Source of the DNA: Chytriomyces cf. hyalinus JEL632
Taxonomy: Eukaryota > Chytridiomycota > Chytridiomycetes > Chytridiales > Chytriomycetaceae
DNA length: 64,000 bases
Assembly (NCBI GenBank): GCA_025435555.1
Contig: JAIWWG010000061.1
Coordinates: forward strand, 124,001 to 188,000
Direction of reading: 5' to 3'
Of this stretch, positions 1-12,439 are shown one piece after another; within the stretch, counting starts at the first letter, position 1, and every line of letters starts with the position of its first letter. The notes under the pieces are model-generated. The model saw only the letters and a list, made by a program, of their open reading frames with translations. It made no database searches and was not told the origin of the DNA. Both the position numbers and the translations under genes were made by a program.

Positions 1-628
1 CTTACAATTGCAGGTCTGCAACCCAGTCTGAGTCAAAGTCCACGTCAAAGACAATCACTGCCCTGAACGCGAACCACGGTCCAAACGTCGGATGCACGCA
101 CAGAAACACGTTCCTGTTGAAGAAGGCAACGCCGATGTCGTTCGCTAGTCTTTGGAAATGCACAAACTTGTCGCCTTTGGAGCAAGTGTACCGAATGTCC
201 GATTCCGTGTGCTTGTTTGAAAGTGTCCCGTCCATTGGTACTGAAGTAGGAGGCTGCGTTCCATCCGTTAAGACGGATGATGGAACGCCCAACGATGTGG
301 CATCACTCAGAGCAGCGGATGCCTCATCACTAGCACCCACGCCGCCAGAAACCTCACGCACTGCATCTTCGACAATCTGACAAACGTAGTCATCCAGAGG
401 ATCCGCCGCCGCTGCCACAAGCGCAGGGTTCGCAGCGCAGTGTCGCTCAAAGTGCGGCCACAAGTGCCGCGAGTTACCCACAAGCACCGCAAGAGTGCGA
501 CTGCGTCCGAATGTTGCGAGTGGTGGCAGCGTGCCGCATTTACCGTTGTATGTCTGTGCAAGAAACGGTGCCGCAATGTCGAGACCCTTTGCGTGCAGGG
601 ACTTTTGGAGATGCGCGATCATGTTCAT
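1..628 (-). CDS. MMACHC/CblC-like cobalamin-processing protein, 3' partial
   Basis: The family binds cobalamins in the cytosol, removes the upper ligand (decyanation or dealkylation) and passes the cofactor on for methionine and methylmalonyl-CoA metabolism. The start is at 628. The N-terminal part has KGLDIAAPF, TLAVLVGNSRHLWPHF and DPLDDYV, as in MMACHC. Near residues 165-195 FQRLANDIGVAFFNRN and CVHPTFGPWFAFRAVIVFD match the core near the active site. Residues 95-145 are a Ser/Thr-rich insert of low complexity. The frame reaches TAA at 2-4, but that triplet lies inside a perfect GTAAG donor at 5-1, so the exon probably ends there and the remaining residues lie beyond the window. The gene is divergent from the Cox6 gene. 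Confidence 0.75.
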
Positions 629-1127
629 CTTCGTAAAAAAAATACAAGCCGTAAATATTTATTTAAAAACTCGACTTGGCAAATGCTTTCTTCAGGGAAT
701 TCAACGATCTGGGGGCATTTCTTCCTCCATGACTGGGCGTCACGCCCGGTTTTAGACTCGGGATCTCAACGTGTTGGTACAAAGACAAACAGCGTGGCAA
801 ACGCCCTTAGCGGCAGTGGAAGGCCACACTGATCAGTTAGCAAAGAATATCACCGAATGCTGTTGGCGGTTGAAATTGTCTGTCAAGGTGTGCTAGTGTT
901 TTTATTGTGCCCTTGAGGAATGTGTTTGAAGGGGTGGATGGATGCAGACCAGCTGCGATTCGGTGTTGGAGCAGACATGGCAATGAATACGAGGACTATG
1001 GCCTCTGAAGAGGAGCAATGCGCAAGAAGATGTTTGTTAATGAAAGAACAGAATGACTGTGGATGCGTCACGGTCTCTCCTGCAGTTATTTTCCTTTTTT
1101 CAACTCGAGAGATTCATAAAAAACGAC
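629..1127. promoter_or_regulatory. Divergent intergenic region, CblC-like / Cox6
   Basis: About 500 bp separate the two divergent start codons, so both promoters must lie here. An AT-rich stretch (640-690) sits just upstream of the CblC-like start. No conserved coding sequence or clear TATA box was seen; short open frames that cross into Cox6 exon 1 are out of its frame. Confidence 0.4.
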
Positions 1128-1946
1128 ATGCACTCGATCAGCCGCGTCAACATGATTCGAAGGGCCGCAGCGCCGCTTTTCAAGCGAGGTACGAACAACA
1201 GATGCGAGAAAGCGGAACATCCCTTGTCTCTGCAGGATCACTGACTGAACTCTCGTCAATATATATGAAACCCACATCAACATAACCAACGAACTCGGCC
1301 ACTTTCATCAACGAAACAAACCCACATCAAACAATTAGCCGCCCTCCCCGTCCAGGCTCAGATTCAGATCCGTAACTACTCCGCCGGTCTCGATCCTTCC
1401 TCCAAGAAGGACTACGACGCCTACGTCCAGGAGTGGAGCACCCACTTTGCCACCTGCGCTGACGACTTTGAGTTGGAGCGTGGATTGAACCAGATCTTTG
1501 CTCAGGTAAACTCATCGGCTTCTTTTCACCTGAAACGTATTTTATCTTCGACTGGTCTGTTTGCGTTGGATTAATCATGTTGCGGGCGTAGGATTGGGCT
1601 CCATCTGTCGAACTCATTGGCGAGGCCCTTAAGGCTTCCCGTCGTATGGACACTTTTGCCACTTCCGTGCGTATCCTCGAAGCCCTTGAGCACAAGGTGC
1701 ACAAGAAGGAGCAGTACCAGCAGTACTTGAAGGTGCTCGAGCCACTCATGACTGAGCTGGGTGTTGTTGACAAGCACGCGCTCGGCGATTTCAAGGCTGT
1801 TCGCCAGAAGGTGATTATATTCTATTCTGCACCCACCCCATGTGCTTCGGATTTCACACCTCTGTTTTTTCGTCATTCGCTGTTTCTCGTTGTTTCTCAC
1901 TGTTCTTCTTTTCTCGAAATAGGTGTGGTGGGCGGACGCCAACTAA
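1128..1946 (+). CDS. COX6: Cytochrome c oxidase subunit Va (yeast Cox6)
   Basis: Nuclear-encoded structural subunit of respiratory complex IV on the mitochondrial matrix side. Four exons: 1128-1188, 1339-1505, 1592-1810 and 1923-1946, with phases that join correctly. The first exon gives an Arg-rich, acid-poor presequence (MHSISRVNMIRRAAAPLFKR), followed by IRNYSAG, a plausible processing site. The mature part has the family signature: DYDAYVQEWSTHF, then a run of helices ASRRMDTFATSVRILEALE and YLKVLEPLMTELGV. Total length is about 156 codons, normal for the family. SDHA, another respiratory gene, lies about 300 bp downstream on the same strand with its own start. Confidence 0.9.
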
Positions 1947-2252
1947 AGACGGAAGGGGCCACAAAACTCCCTTTTTGTTTCTTCCCATTTTGCCGAATGG
2001 TCAGCTTGGAATAAACGTATATCAACAAATCAGAAGCGCAGCGATCCCATCTTGTTTTGTTTTTTGACCCGTATGTTTCGAAGGATCGTGGCTGTGATTT
2101 ATGAACTCGATGTCCAAAGAGATTGCAAACGCAAACAAATCTTAAATCTTCGTTTTTGCTGGTTGGAATAAAAGAAAAAAAACATCTGGTAAAAACGAAA
2201 CGAACCCCTTCACCGCTCTCTCTCTCCAGCGCTGACTCTCTCCATCCAGAAC

Positions 2253-4643
2253 ATGTTCAGACTCGCTGCTACTGCTTCACGCCCAAAGACCGTTTCGGTA
2301 ACTTCAAACATCTTTGGGGGATTGTTTCCGAACACGATCTAACTCAATGACATCCAATTGTAACCCTTTCCCTCCGCCTGCCCCTCCAACCTCCTTCAAA
2401 TATTTGCGCAATTATTTTACTGTAGGCGCTGCGCTCATCGTTCCACTCGAGCACACGCTCGAACGGCGTTTTTCCATCAAAGCCGCTGCAAGCCTCAACC
2501 TCACAGGTAAACCGATCCCATCTTGGCCTTGTCGCATGAGCATGAACTTTGGATTCTAAACGTCTCAACATCTATCCCTCTGCTCGCCACGATTTCGCAT
2601 GTTCGAATCGGATCCGTCTGAAATCTCGATTCGATTGCATCAGGGTGCCGGATCGCAAGCCTACCCAATCGTAGACCATACCTATGACGCACTCGTGATT
2701 GGTGCTGGAGGTGCCGGTCTCCGTGCTGCCTTTGGACTCGCCTCGGAAGGATTCAACACTGCTTGCATCACAAAGTTGTTCCCGACGCGTTCGCACACGG
2801 TCGCTGCTCAGGGTGGTATCAATGCTGCTCTCGGAAACATGACTGAGGATGACTGGAGATGGCACATGTATGATACCGTCAAGGGTTCCGACTGGCTGGG
2901 TGCGTTTAATTCCCTTGGTGCTGTATTATTGTCTCTCGAACTCAAAATTTGTTTTTTGGCTTCTCGTAAACAGGTGACCAGGATGCTATTCACTACATGT
3001 GTCGTGAAGCTCCACGTTCCGTTATTGAGCTGGAGCACTACGGAGTGCCTTTCTCCCGTACTGAAGAGGGCAAAATTTACCAGCGTGCCTTTGGAGGTCA
3101 ATCTCTCAAATTCGGAAAGGGAGGTCAAGCCTACCGATGCGCCGCCGTTGCCGACAGAACCGGTCACTCTCTCCTCCACACACTCTACGGCCAATCCCTG
3201 CGCCACAACACTACATTTTTTATTGAGTACTTTGCTCTGGATCTGATCATGGAGAACGGCGAATGCCGCGGTGTCATGGCGCTCAACATGGAAGACGGTT
3301 CCATCCACCGATTCAGATCCCACAAGACTGTCTTGGCAACTGGAGGATACGGTCGTGCCTACTTCAGCGCCACCAGTGCCCACACATGTACCGGAGACGG
3401 TAACGCAATGGTTGCCCGTGCTGGACTTCCTCTGCAGGATCTTGAATTTGTGCAATTCCACCCAACCGGAATTTACGGAGCTGGATGCCTGATTACTGAA
3501 GGTACCCGTGGAGAGGGAGGCTTTTTGCTGAACTCCCAGGGTGAGCGCTTCATGGAGCGATACGCACCAACTGCCAGAGACTTGGCCTCACGAGATGTCG
3601 TCTCGCGTTCCATGACCATCGAAATTAACGAAGGTCGTGGTGTTGGCCCCGAGAAGGACCACATTTACTTGCAGCTGTCGCACTTGCCAAAGGAAGTTCT
3701 TCACGAGCGATTGCCCGGTATCTCTGAGACTGCTGCTATTTTCGCTGGTAAGTCATTCCTTCTGCTTCTTCGTCGTGGATACTGACAATCCTCATTTGTT
3801 AAGGTGTTGATGTTACCAAGGAGCCCATCCCAGTTCTGCCCACTGTCCACTACAACATGGGTGGTATCCCAACTCGCTACACTGGAGAAGTCATCACCTA
3901 CAAGGACGGCAAAGACGTCGTTGTCCCAGGTCTTTACGCTGCTGGTGAAGCTGCTTGTGTCTCCGTTCACGGTGCCAACCGTCTCGGAGCCAACTCCCTT
4001 CTCGACATTGTCGTCTTCGGACGCGCATGTGCCCTGCACATCAAGGACAACCTGAAACCCAACACTCCACACCGCCCACTTCCAGCTGATGCTGGTGCCG
4101 CATCTCTCGCCAACCTTGACAAAATCCGATACTCAAGCGGAGCAAACACTACCGCCGATGTCCGTCTTAAGATGCAGAAAACCATGCAAACCCACGCTGC
4201 CGTGTTCAGAACTGAAACTGTCCTGCAGGACGGAGTCAAGAAGATTGACGAAGTTGCAAAACTTGCTCACGATCTCAGGATTACTGACCGATCAATGATC
4301 TGGTAAGTGTTGCTTAACATCTACATTGTAGCGGCATTTAGCATTGAGTTAACTTATGCATCAACAAATTAGGAACACTGACTTGGTGGAATCTCTTGAA
4401 CTGCAAAACCTGATGACCAACGCTGTGCAAACCATGCACTCAGCAGCTGCTCGTAAGGAATCCCGTGGAGCTCACGCCCGTGACGACTACACCACCCGTG
4501 ACGATGCACAATGGATGAAGCACACACTTTCTTACCACGATGATGCCACCCTTTCGACAAAGCTTGAGTACAGACCTGTTATTAGCGAGACCCTGGATGA
4601 GGCAGAATGCAAAAGTGTGCCACCTGTTGCACGTGTCTACTAA
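2253..4643 (+). CDS. SDHA: Succinate dehydrogenase flavoprotein subunit
   Basis: Catalytic FAD subunit of mitochondrial complex II; oxidises succinate to fumarate. Six exons: 2253-2297, 2426-2506, 2644-2899, 2974-3747, 3804-4302 and 4373-4643, all with GT-AG borders and consistent phase. Exons 1-2 encode a Ser/Arg-rich mitochondrial presequence. Exon 3 has the dinucleotide fold [15 protein letters not shown] and [14 protein letters not shown], the region carrying the covalent FAD histidine. Exon 4 has the active-site stretch [16 protein letters not shown]. Exon 5 has HYNMGGIPT and the [15 protein letters not shown] signature. The C terminus ([10 protein letters not shown]...VPPVARVY) is the family's usual end. 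No frameshift or missing motif was seen. Confidence 0.95.
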
Positions 4644-4878
4644 AGCAGGATCAAATGAAAATGGATGATTTAGCTTATTTTGAGGCACAAAGAAAAAACT
4701 TTTTGAAGAGTCTGGAGGATCGCAATCGCCTTTGGCCTTTTGAGTTTTTTATGTGTGTCCCTTGGGGTTTGCTATTTCTGCCCTCGTCGTTGCCCCTCGA
4801 GTTTCCTTTTTAAATTTTATGTTGAGTTAAATAAAACGAAGTCGAAGAAAATATTTACTCTAAACTAAACCTGTGAAG

Positions 4879-7699
4879 ATGGCCAACAGGAAACTGCAAG
4901 GTAACGACGAGCCATACTGCATGCATGACGCGTGCATCGCACATGCAAGCCGCCGTCCTCATTCAATGCATCGCAGCCTAGCCCCCCGTCGCTCAACGCA
5001 ACCTCCTCTTTTTTTGTTTTAAATAACCCCAACAGCCGAAATCGACAAAGTGCTGAAACAAGTCAGCCAAGGCGTTGAAGCATTCGAAGCAATCTATGTG
5101 AAAATCGGCCCCGCACCCGTGTCGCAGAAGGAGAAGCTGGAGGCGGACCTCAAGAAGGAGATTAAGAAGCTGCAGCGCTTTCGAGACCAAATCAAGACGT
5201 GGATTGGGTCGTCGGAGGTGAAAGATAAGAAACCATTAACGGATAATCGGAGGCTGATTGAGATGGTAATGTGTATATATTTTGGATTGCCAAGTTTTAT
5301 TCTCTTTTATGTGGAGACTTGGATTTTAATGCGTCCATGGTCCCTCGCAGCAAATGGAGAAATTCAAAGCATGCGAAAAGGAGCTCAAGACGAAAGCATT
5401 CTCAAAAGAAGGGCTATTAATTGCACAGAAAATGGATCCAGCAGAACGGGAGCGAATGGAACTGGCAGAAACTCTCAAAACAATCATTGAAAGCCTCGAG
5501 ACGCAAATCGATGCTTTTGAATTCGAGGTGGAGAAACTTAAAACAGGGATGGGAAAGAAGAAGGATACCGCCAAAAGGTGTGTCTCCATTTTTTTTTTTT
5601 TTTTTTTTTTTTCAACTGTCGGTCTCGCCGAAATAACGCACCCTATTTTTTTGTTGTATGCATGCGACCTTTGGATCTGATTTTCTTCCATTTCGTTGCA
5701 TAGCGAAAAAGTAGCCAAATTCGAGCATGGCCTTGAGCGGCACAAACACCACATCAAAATGATTGAAATCGTGCTGCGACTTCTCGAAAATGGCGACATT
5801 GATGCAGACCCTGTGAAATCTCTGATTGACGATGTAACCTATTACGCCGAAAGCAATCAGGATGACGACTTTGAAGAGGACGAAGGGATTTACGATGATT
5901 TGAACTTGGATGATGCTGAAGCGTATGGGATTAACCCGGAAGATGATGATTCAGATATTTCAGATGACGATGGTACTTGGTTTTAGTTGCCCCCCTTGTT
6001 GCCCCGGTGGATCCTTAAAAATTAATCTCTTCTCCTGAAAGACTCCTCGAAACAAACTCCGAAAGTGGTTTGTTAAACCTTTGTTGCTGCCTCTCTGCTA
6101 CGCGCAGTCTAACTCGTCGTAAATCGCACCAGGATTCAAAATCGTCCGAAGACTTGAAGAAAAAGGCAAAGGAAGCAGCAGATGTGACACCGGTGAATAC
6201 TTCAATCGGCACTATGCGTGTTGTAATACTGAAAACGCATTCATTTCGTGGGATCAGGCAATGTCACCTCAGAAGGGAACTATAAAAGTCGTACCCGCAA
6301 AAGTAGTCCCGAAAGAAGAAGGTGAGGGGTCATTTTTCGTTTCCCGGTGAAATCACCTTTCTCAAGCTTTTATTTCAAAAGTCAAACCGCCTGTAGGAAA
6401 GCCTGCCGTAACATCAGCCACGAAATCTATTCCTCCACCTCCCATGCGAATGCCTTCTTCCGATGTACCCGCAGTGGTTACCCCCATGATTCCTCAGAGC
6501 ACAATTCGATATGCGGCCGCTGCCGCTGCGGTAGTGACACCATCCGTCGTTTCGGGTGTACCATCAAATATGTCATCAACATCGATTGTGAATACCGTTG
6601 CACAATCTACAACTGTACCCGCGGCAGTATTAGAAAAGAAAATCTCGGCTATCGAAGTATCACTACCCAGCGTTCCCCAAATCGCTCAACAACCACAACC
6701 ACAACCCGCATCCGCACCACCCGCACCGCAGCAGCAACAGAGTATTTCCTTTCAAAGTAATACGCCTGTTGTGTCGAAACCCCAACAAGTGCGTCCTTTT
6801 TGTTTTGATCACGGTTTCGATTCACTCAATTTTGACTGACGCTGCGTTTTGGCTATAAGGATGGATCTTCGAATTCCACCACTCAGCAAGAACCGCTGGA
6901 TAATAGATTGCCACCTGCATTGAAAGATATGGTCACATCTTTTGTGCTGACAAAAGAACGATGTGAGCTTCCGTTTATTTGGCCCGTTTGCCTTGCGCAA
7001 GTGTTTGAAACGCAAATCTGAACTGAATGGCGCGTTCAATATCAGCTACCTTAAAAACCCACGAAGAATCTATTCTGTTTAGCCATATGCTGGAGACAAG
7101 TTTCAGGCATATCCCTGAACCACTGGATTGCGAAAAGTGAGGATGGCGATTGTTGTATGTTTCTTGGCGGTGGAACTGACTGTGCGCGATTATCCGTTGT
7201 TGCAGGCAAAAACACTATGTACCTCAAACATCGTACCCGACACCGTCATATTACCCGCAGCATCCACTGGCTGTCTTTGATAACCCTGCAGTATTTGAAA
7301 AGTTTGAAATTGACACTCTATTTTACATCTTTTACCATTTGCAAGGAACATATCAACAGTTGAGTCTTGTTCTGCCTTTATTAACGGGAAATGCTGGCGG
7401 AAAAATACTGACTGGTTTTTTTTTACAGATTCTTGGCAGCACGCGAACTAAAAAAGCAGTCATGGCGCTTCCACAAAAAATACAACACTTGGTTCCAACG
7501 GTTTGAGCAGCCCAACACCATCACGGATGACTTTGAACAAGGCGCATATGTTTATTTTGATTATGAAGGATCATGGTGCCAGCGAAAAAAATCAGATTTC
7601 AGGTACGAAAGGGGGTGTTTTTTTTTTTTTCGAAAACGACGACACTGATTTTTCTTTTTCAGATTTGACTACAAGTGGCTGGAAGACGAGTCTGTGTAA
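4879..7699 (+). CDS. NOT5: CCR4-NOT complex subunit Not3/Not5
   Basis: Scaffold subunit of the CCR4-NOT deadenylase, acting in mRNA decay and translational control. The N-terminal domain spans exons 4879-4900, 5036-5265, 5351-5577 and from 5704: [28 protein letters not shown], and YDDLNLDD. The middle (about 5970-6950) encodes a Pro/Ala/Gln/Thr-rich linker with several introns that could not all be placed. The C-terminal NOT box is clear: [18 protein letters not shown], an exon from 7206 ([16 protein letters not shown]), then [33 protein letters not shown] and a last exon ending [11 protein letters not shown]. The intron at 5578-5703 carries a run of about 26 T. Ends are firm; the internal exon map is partial. 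Confidence 0.9.
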
Positions 7700-7972
7700 T
7701 TAACTATTCGAACGAATGCATGGAGAGCGATACTTTATTTTTTCTTGATGAGAGCCGGGTCGTTGTTGATGTTGTTGTGGGGTGAGGGAGGGACTGCCTG
7801 TCTCACGCCTACTTCTCTTTTTTTGTTGTGTGTGTTTGGGGGGAAACATCCCTTTTTACAATCCCTTGCGAGGAGGAATTCTCTGACGCTTAGTCACTAA
7901 AACGTGATGGGTTTTTAAGATGTGTTGTGACCCAATCGCGCAAAAAAAGGCAAAAGGGAAAAAGAAAAAATC

Positions 7973-8873
7973 ATGATCTGCAGATTAAGTCTCCGTGTTG
8001 CATCCTCGGCCCTGCGAATGTGAGTCCCGTCTGGCGAGAGGGAGTCCTCGGGCGAGAAGCCATCAACTGCTGCTGCTGCTGACTCTCGGATCTAAAACCA
8101 AACCATCCATGTCCAACCAAATGCAGTCAGACTAGGCGATTCGCTGTTTCAGCCGCTGTCCGCAACGAAGCAGCAGTTGCACCGAAGATTGCCGAGATTG
8201 TGGACAAGATTGAGACCTTGACCCTTATCGAAACGGCGTCTCTGATTCAGCAGTTGAAGGTGCGTCCACGCTTCCCTCCCTTTCGAAAAACTGCGTGTTC
8301 CCTCCCAGCTGCATTGCCCACATGCTGCGGGTTGACACTGCGATGTGATATAGTTCCAGTGGCAACGAGTTGTATTCTGACGCTTCAAAACAGACCCGTC
8401 TCAACATTACAGATATCGCCATGCCCGTCGCAGCGGCACCTTCCGCCGCTGCCGCTGCTCCAGCTGCTGCTGCACCTGTTGCTGAGGTGAAGTTTATTCA
8501 GTTATTATCGCTGTTTGTGTACTCGCGGTTGCTAATATATATATTTTTTTTTTGTAAACAGGAGAAGGCACCAGAACAGACTGAATTCAAAGTCAAAATT
8601 GAAAAGTTTGATGCTGCTGCCAAGGCAAAGATTATTCGTGAAGTCAAGAACATTCTGCCTGGGGCTACCTTGGTTGACGTAAGGATTACTTTCTTGTTCT
8701 GATTTTGTTCTTCGAAAACTGAAAAGCCGGATATATTGAACTCGATCATTTCACAGGCAAAGAAGTTTGTTGAAAGTGTGCCCAAAGTCTTGAAAGAAAA
8801 CGTGCCAAAGGAGGAGGCCGATAAGCTGAAGAAACTGCTGGAGGATTTGGGAGCCACTATCATTCTGGAGTAA
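7973..8873 (+). CDS. Mitochondrial ribosomal protein bL12m (L7/L12)
   Basis: Stalk protein of the mitochondrial large ribosomal subunit that recruits translation factors. Five exons: 7973-8019, 8136-8259, 8394-8486, 8562-8678 and 8757-8873. The first gives a basic presequence (MICRLSLRVASSALRM). Exon 2 is the dimerisation segment (IVDKIETLTLIETASLIQQLK). Exon 3 is the flexible Ala/Pro-rich hinge. Exons 4-5 are the globular C-terminal domain: EFKVKIEKFDAAAKAKIIREVK, then AKKFVESVPKVLKE...LLEDLGATIILE, the canonical L7/L12 end. The exon 1/2 junction uses the later AG at 8135 because only that keeps the frame. Downstream is a run of G at about 8880-8890. Confidence 0.92.
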
Positions 8874-9220
8874 CTTCGGGGGGGGGGGGAGGCATCAGCT
8901 CCAGAATCAATTTTTAATATGGGCGGGATGGTGTTCAGGTGTGGGGAATGATGAATGCATGATCTGATTCTGCACAGACTGTGTGGTCCGTAATTAAAAG
9001 TCGTTGCTGCCGCGTGTGGAAGTGGCGATCTATAAAACACAATCCAAGACTGCACGACTTCCTTTTTTATTTCGTACGCTTGTTCACATAGTACACCATC
9101 AACAATTTCGAAAGGAAAATGAACGAGCTGCTTTGACAAAAAAAAAAAAAGAAAAAAGAGTACGTGGGAGGAAAAGGAGGGACAGCCGAAGCACTCTCTT
9201 GGATGCTCGCGTGTTGTAAT
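8874..9220. other. Convergent 3' intergenic region, bL12m / RhoGDI
   Basis: About 350 bp between two stop codons. It holds a poly-G run (about 8880-8890) and an A-rich stretch (9138-9156), consistent with 3' untranslated and polyadenylation sequence of both genes. No coding or RNA gene was recognised. Confidence 0.5.
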
Positions 9221-10390
9221 TTATTCCCACTCTTTCTTGATGTCGAAGGACCAGGTCCACTCCAACCAGATGTGCTGTGAATGCGAAAGGATAGGTCACC
9301 AACACACTCGCATGCTTCATAGCAACGATACATACCTGATCATCGTCAATAAATCTGCTTGCAACGTTGTAATGACCGCGTGCGAGCATACCGCTTGGAG
9401 CTTCCTCGAGAGGGAACTTTTTCTCGTAAATATCTGTTTGTGAGGAAGAATTAAATACTGAAGATTCAAAACGGAGAGAAAGACGAGTCTCACCTCCTGA
9501 GGGTCCGTATGATCCCAGCATTTCGTCTGCTTTGTCGACTGAAAGAGACGACGAGTCAGCACCCTGCCAACAGCAACGCAATAATCTCACCCTTCAGCCC
9601 AGCCCGCTTCACCACGTGCAAGTACTTCAGTCCAGACACCACGTCGTGGTTCACTCTGAGAATGTGATCTATATCATCAGGTGTGGCTCCCTGGCAGATG
9701 CAGGAAGAAGTTGTTTTCGCACCTGAACTTGACCTTCAGTCTGTACTCGACACCTTCCTTGATGACCATGGCCTGGTTCTTGAGAGCAGCAATTGCCTCT
9801 GCAAGGGAGAAACGGGATAAATATACAAAAAAGACACTGGGGCAATATAATTGAACTTCTCACCAGGAGTGTCAAGATGAATCACGACATCTGGTCGACC
9901 CTCGCTTTCCATAGCAATGGAGAGCAGGACGACATTACGCGGGTCGCTGGTGTTAACTACGCAATAGTCCGTCAGCATCACGGCATAGGGTTTTTGGATA
10001 TGGCGACAAGATAATGCGGCATTTACCAGGGGCCCCGCCTGCCTTAATTCCGAGCGATTCCTTCCACTTTCTCAGCGATTCTGGCGGAAGGGGGAAGATG
10101 ACTCGATTAGCACCAAACAAATTAAGGGAACAGATTGCGCAAAGTGGGTGTACGAAAATCAATTGCCCGTCTTTCCGCCGCGCGATAACTCTCGCCCGCG
10201 CTCTCGGAACGGGGATAATTGCCGGCCGTTGAATCAGGGGAGGGAGGAAGGAGGGGCAAGATGGGAGGGGCTTTTTACCATCCTCGGCGTCCATCTGTGC
10301 GAGCTCGGCGGCCGTCTTCTTGGCGCCGGCTTTGTATCCGGTTGGATTGGACACGTCAAAGTCCGAATCTGTCAACTTGATCTCGCTCAT
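9221..10390 (-). CDS. RDI1: Rho GDP-dissociation inhibitor
   Basis: Cytosolic chaperone that extracts prenylated Rho GTPases from membranes and holds them GDP-bound. Several exons read right to left. The start at 10390 gives MSEIKLTDSDFDVSNPTGYK and KKTAAELAQMDAEDESLRKWKESLG, the switch-binding N-terminal arm with an intron inside it. The immunoglobulin-like domain follows: NTSDPRNVVLLSIAMESEGRPD, EGVEYRLKVKFR, DDIDHILRVNHDVVSGLKYLHVVKRAGL, EMLGSYGPSGG and YEKKFPLEEAPSGMLARGHY. The last exon ends IWLEWTWSFDIKKEW, the family's typical terminus. Divergent from ZMYND12 across only 118 bp. Confidence 0.92.
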
Positions 10391-10508
10391 CTACGCTTGG
10401 GCGGACGGGCAACGGTTACGCTGCTGTACTGAGTTGAGTGCGGGAAGGGGAACGCACCTCTTCAATTTCACGAAAAATTGTGGCATTATTGAAATATTTA
10501 GTTTGGAA
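10391..10508. promoter_or_regulatory. 118-bp bidirectional promoter region, RhoGDI / ZMYND12
   Basis: The two divergent start codons are 118 bp apart, so the 5' leaders and promoters of a Rho regulator and a flagellar-type gene overlap. No specific motif was assigned. Confidence 0.45.
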
Positions 10509-12439
10509 ATGTCAGCTGCCGCCTTCACGCTCCCACAACGCGAGCAGCAACGAGCCATGAAGGGATCTGGCACAGACATTGCCCTGCACTCTACCCTGAT
10601 CAACCCCCTCGCTAATCCGAAAGGTGGGTACCGACGTGGAGGAAGCATCTCAATACCTCACATTGACACCAACTCCATCCCCCCCAGGTGTGAAACTTGG
10701 ATGCGAGCTGTGCGGGAAACCTGCGTGAGAGCGTTTCCCTTGGGTTCTGTTCTTGGTTTCGAGTTTTGATCAGTCCGAAATTCAGATACATACAATGCAA
10801 GGACTGCCGAGTTACTTTTTACTGGTAAGCCGTGTTCGTCACCCTTTTTGAATACTGACCGCGATGATTCACAGCGACAACGAGCATCAAAGCACGGATT
10901 TTCGCGGGATTCACGAGAAAATATGCCCGTTGCTCATACCATTGCGGTAATCACCAAAAAGACTAGTGGAAGGAGCGCAATATCGGATCTTACTCACACC
11001 TAATTCCCTGCCGCCCAAAAAACCTGGAAACAAAAAACACGAACCCTTTTCGACAGAACGCCAGTCGCGATTCTCGGATCAGAAGAAGAACGGCTTCATC
11101 GGGACAAGCAAACACGGCATCGGCAGGTATGCATAATGCCGTTTAACTGTGTGGCAGAATCCACCGATTTTGAACTTGTGTGCGCAACCAACCTCAGATT
11201 CAACTGCTCGAGTTGTCCAAAACGGAGGCACATAAAAAACTCTTTGAAGGACACGTAAGTGAAAACATCAGTGCGCCATATTTCAAACTATTTTTCTGAT
11301 CTTTCCCCCATGTTCAGTATAACCTCGCCATCCCGGCGGCTCTCCAAGCCCTACGTTTCTCCATGGACGTGTATGGCCAAGACAGTATCGAACTGGTTCC
11401 TTCCTACCTTCTCCTGGGAGAAGCAAGCATAGGTGCGGGGGGTGCCCTTTCCTCCTGATTTTGCAACATTTTTTTCACATACTCAATGCAACTTTCAGGC
11501 CTAAAGCAGTTTCCGCAAGCTGAAGACTACCTAAGTCTCGCGAAATGGGCCATTTTGAAGGCGGAAGATTGCGAAAACAAGATTCGGTCGCAAATGCATC
11601 GAAACTTTGGGTTGCTCTATGCATCGCAGGGAAACTACCAGGAAGCACTCAACCAGATTGCACATGATGTAAGCTATGGCTTTGTTTCGTTTAACCCCCA
11701 ACGCGCTCACTTTCTCTCGGTCAGATCTATTTTTCTTCTCTGGAGAAAGGGCCTGAAAATATACTTGGTGAGTTACAGCGCTGTAAGGAATTCGGAGGAT
11801 TTAACAAATACGTTTTTCAGTTCTCGGAGGATACTTTCAACTTGGAAATGTTTTCCATAAACAAGGAAAACTGGAACAAGTGACAACAGTGTTTGATAAG
11901 GTTGTATCAATCTGGAAATCAACGCTGAAATTGAATGAGGAAACTCTGGGTGCGTCTTCTTTCATTTTTTTTGGGGGGGCCTCAAAAGAACACGATCCTC
12001 ACATTTCCACGCCATCACACTTTTTCTTACGCGCCAGATGAAGCGCAGCAAGCTGAGGCCGTTCAGATGCTGACCACCATATACAGCTACAGAACCAACT
12101 ACATGACCTCGTCAACTGGTCCCGCCGAAGTGAATTTCGTGCTGGGACAGTTGTATCATGCATACGGACATTCCGATAAATCAAGAGATTATGCCGCAAA
12201 AGCCTTGGAAGGTTAAATTTCAGCCCCCTTAAATAACCTTGTTCGTGTCCAGCTGATCGGTTTTTTCTTTTCAAGTTTACGAAGCTGCACTTGGACGCGA
12301 ACACAGCCTCACAATCGAAGCTCGCAACTTTTTCAAAAGTGTGGTCGGAGGCAGGCAGGACAAAATGGCCACAAATCGACCTCCGTCTGGCTCCGATGGA
12401 AGGGGAGGGTCTGGAAGAAGAAAGAGCTCGTTTGTGTGA
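10509..12439 (+). CDS. ZMYND12-like MYND zinc-finger / TPR protein
   Basis: The animal ZMYND12 family works with TTC29 in sperm flagella. The start at 10509 opens an N-terminal leader, then LGCELCGKPA, YIQCKDCRVTFY, a short exon with DNEHQSTDFRGIHEKICPLLIPL: the paired Cys and the QxxD/H...HxxxC of a MYND finger, with the ICxLLIPLR tail shared with human ZMYND12. TPR-type helices follow: ELVPSYLLLGEASIGL, FPQAEDYLSLAKWAILKAEDC, RNFGLLYASQGNYQEALNQIAHD, and DEAQQAEAVQMLTTIYSY, again collinear with ZMYND12. The C terminus is Gly/Arg/Ser-rich and ends at 12437-12439. Eight or more exons. A flagellar function is inferred from the family. Confidence 0.85.

Noticed and set aside
920-1285. Open frame of about 120 residues over the Cox6 5' region
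   Set aside because: It overlaps Cox6 exon 1 in another frame and matches nothing; the Cox6 exon structure explains the conserved sequence.
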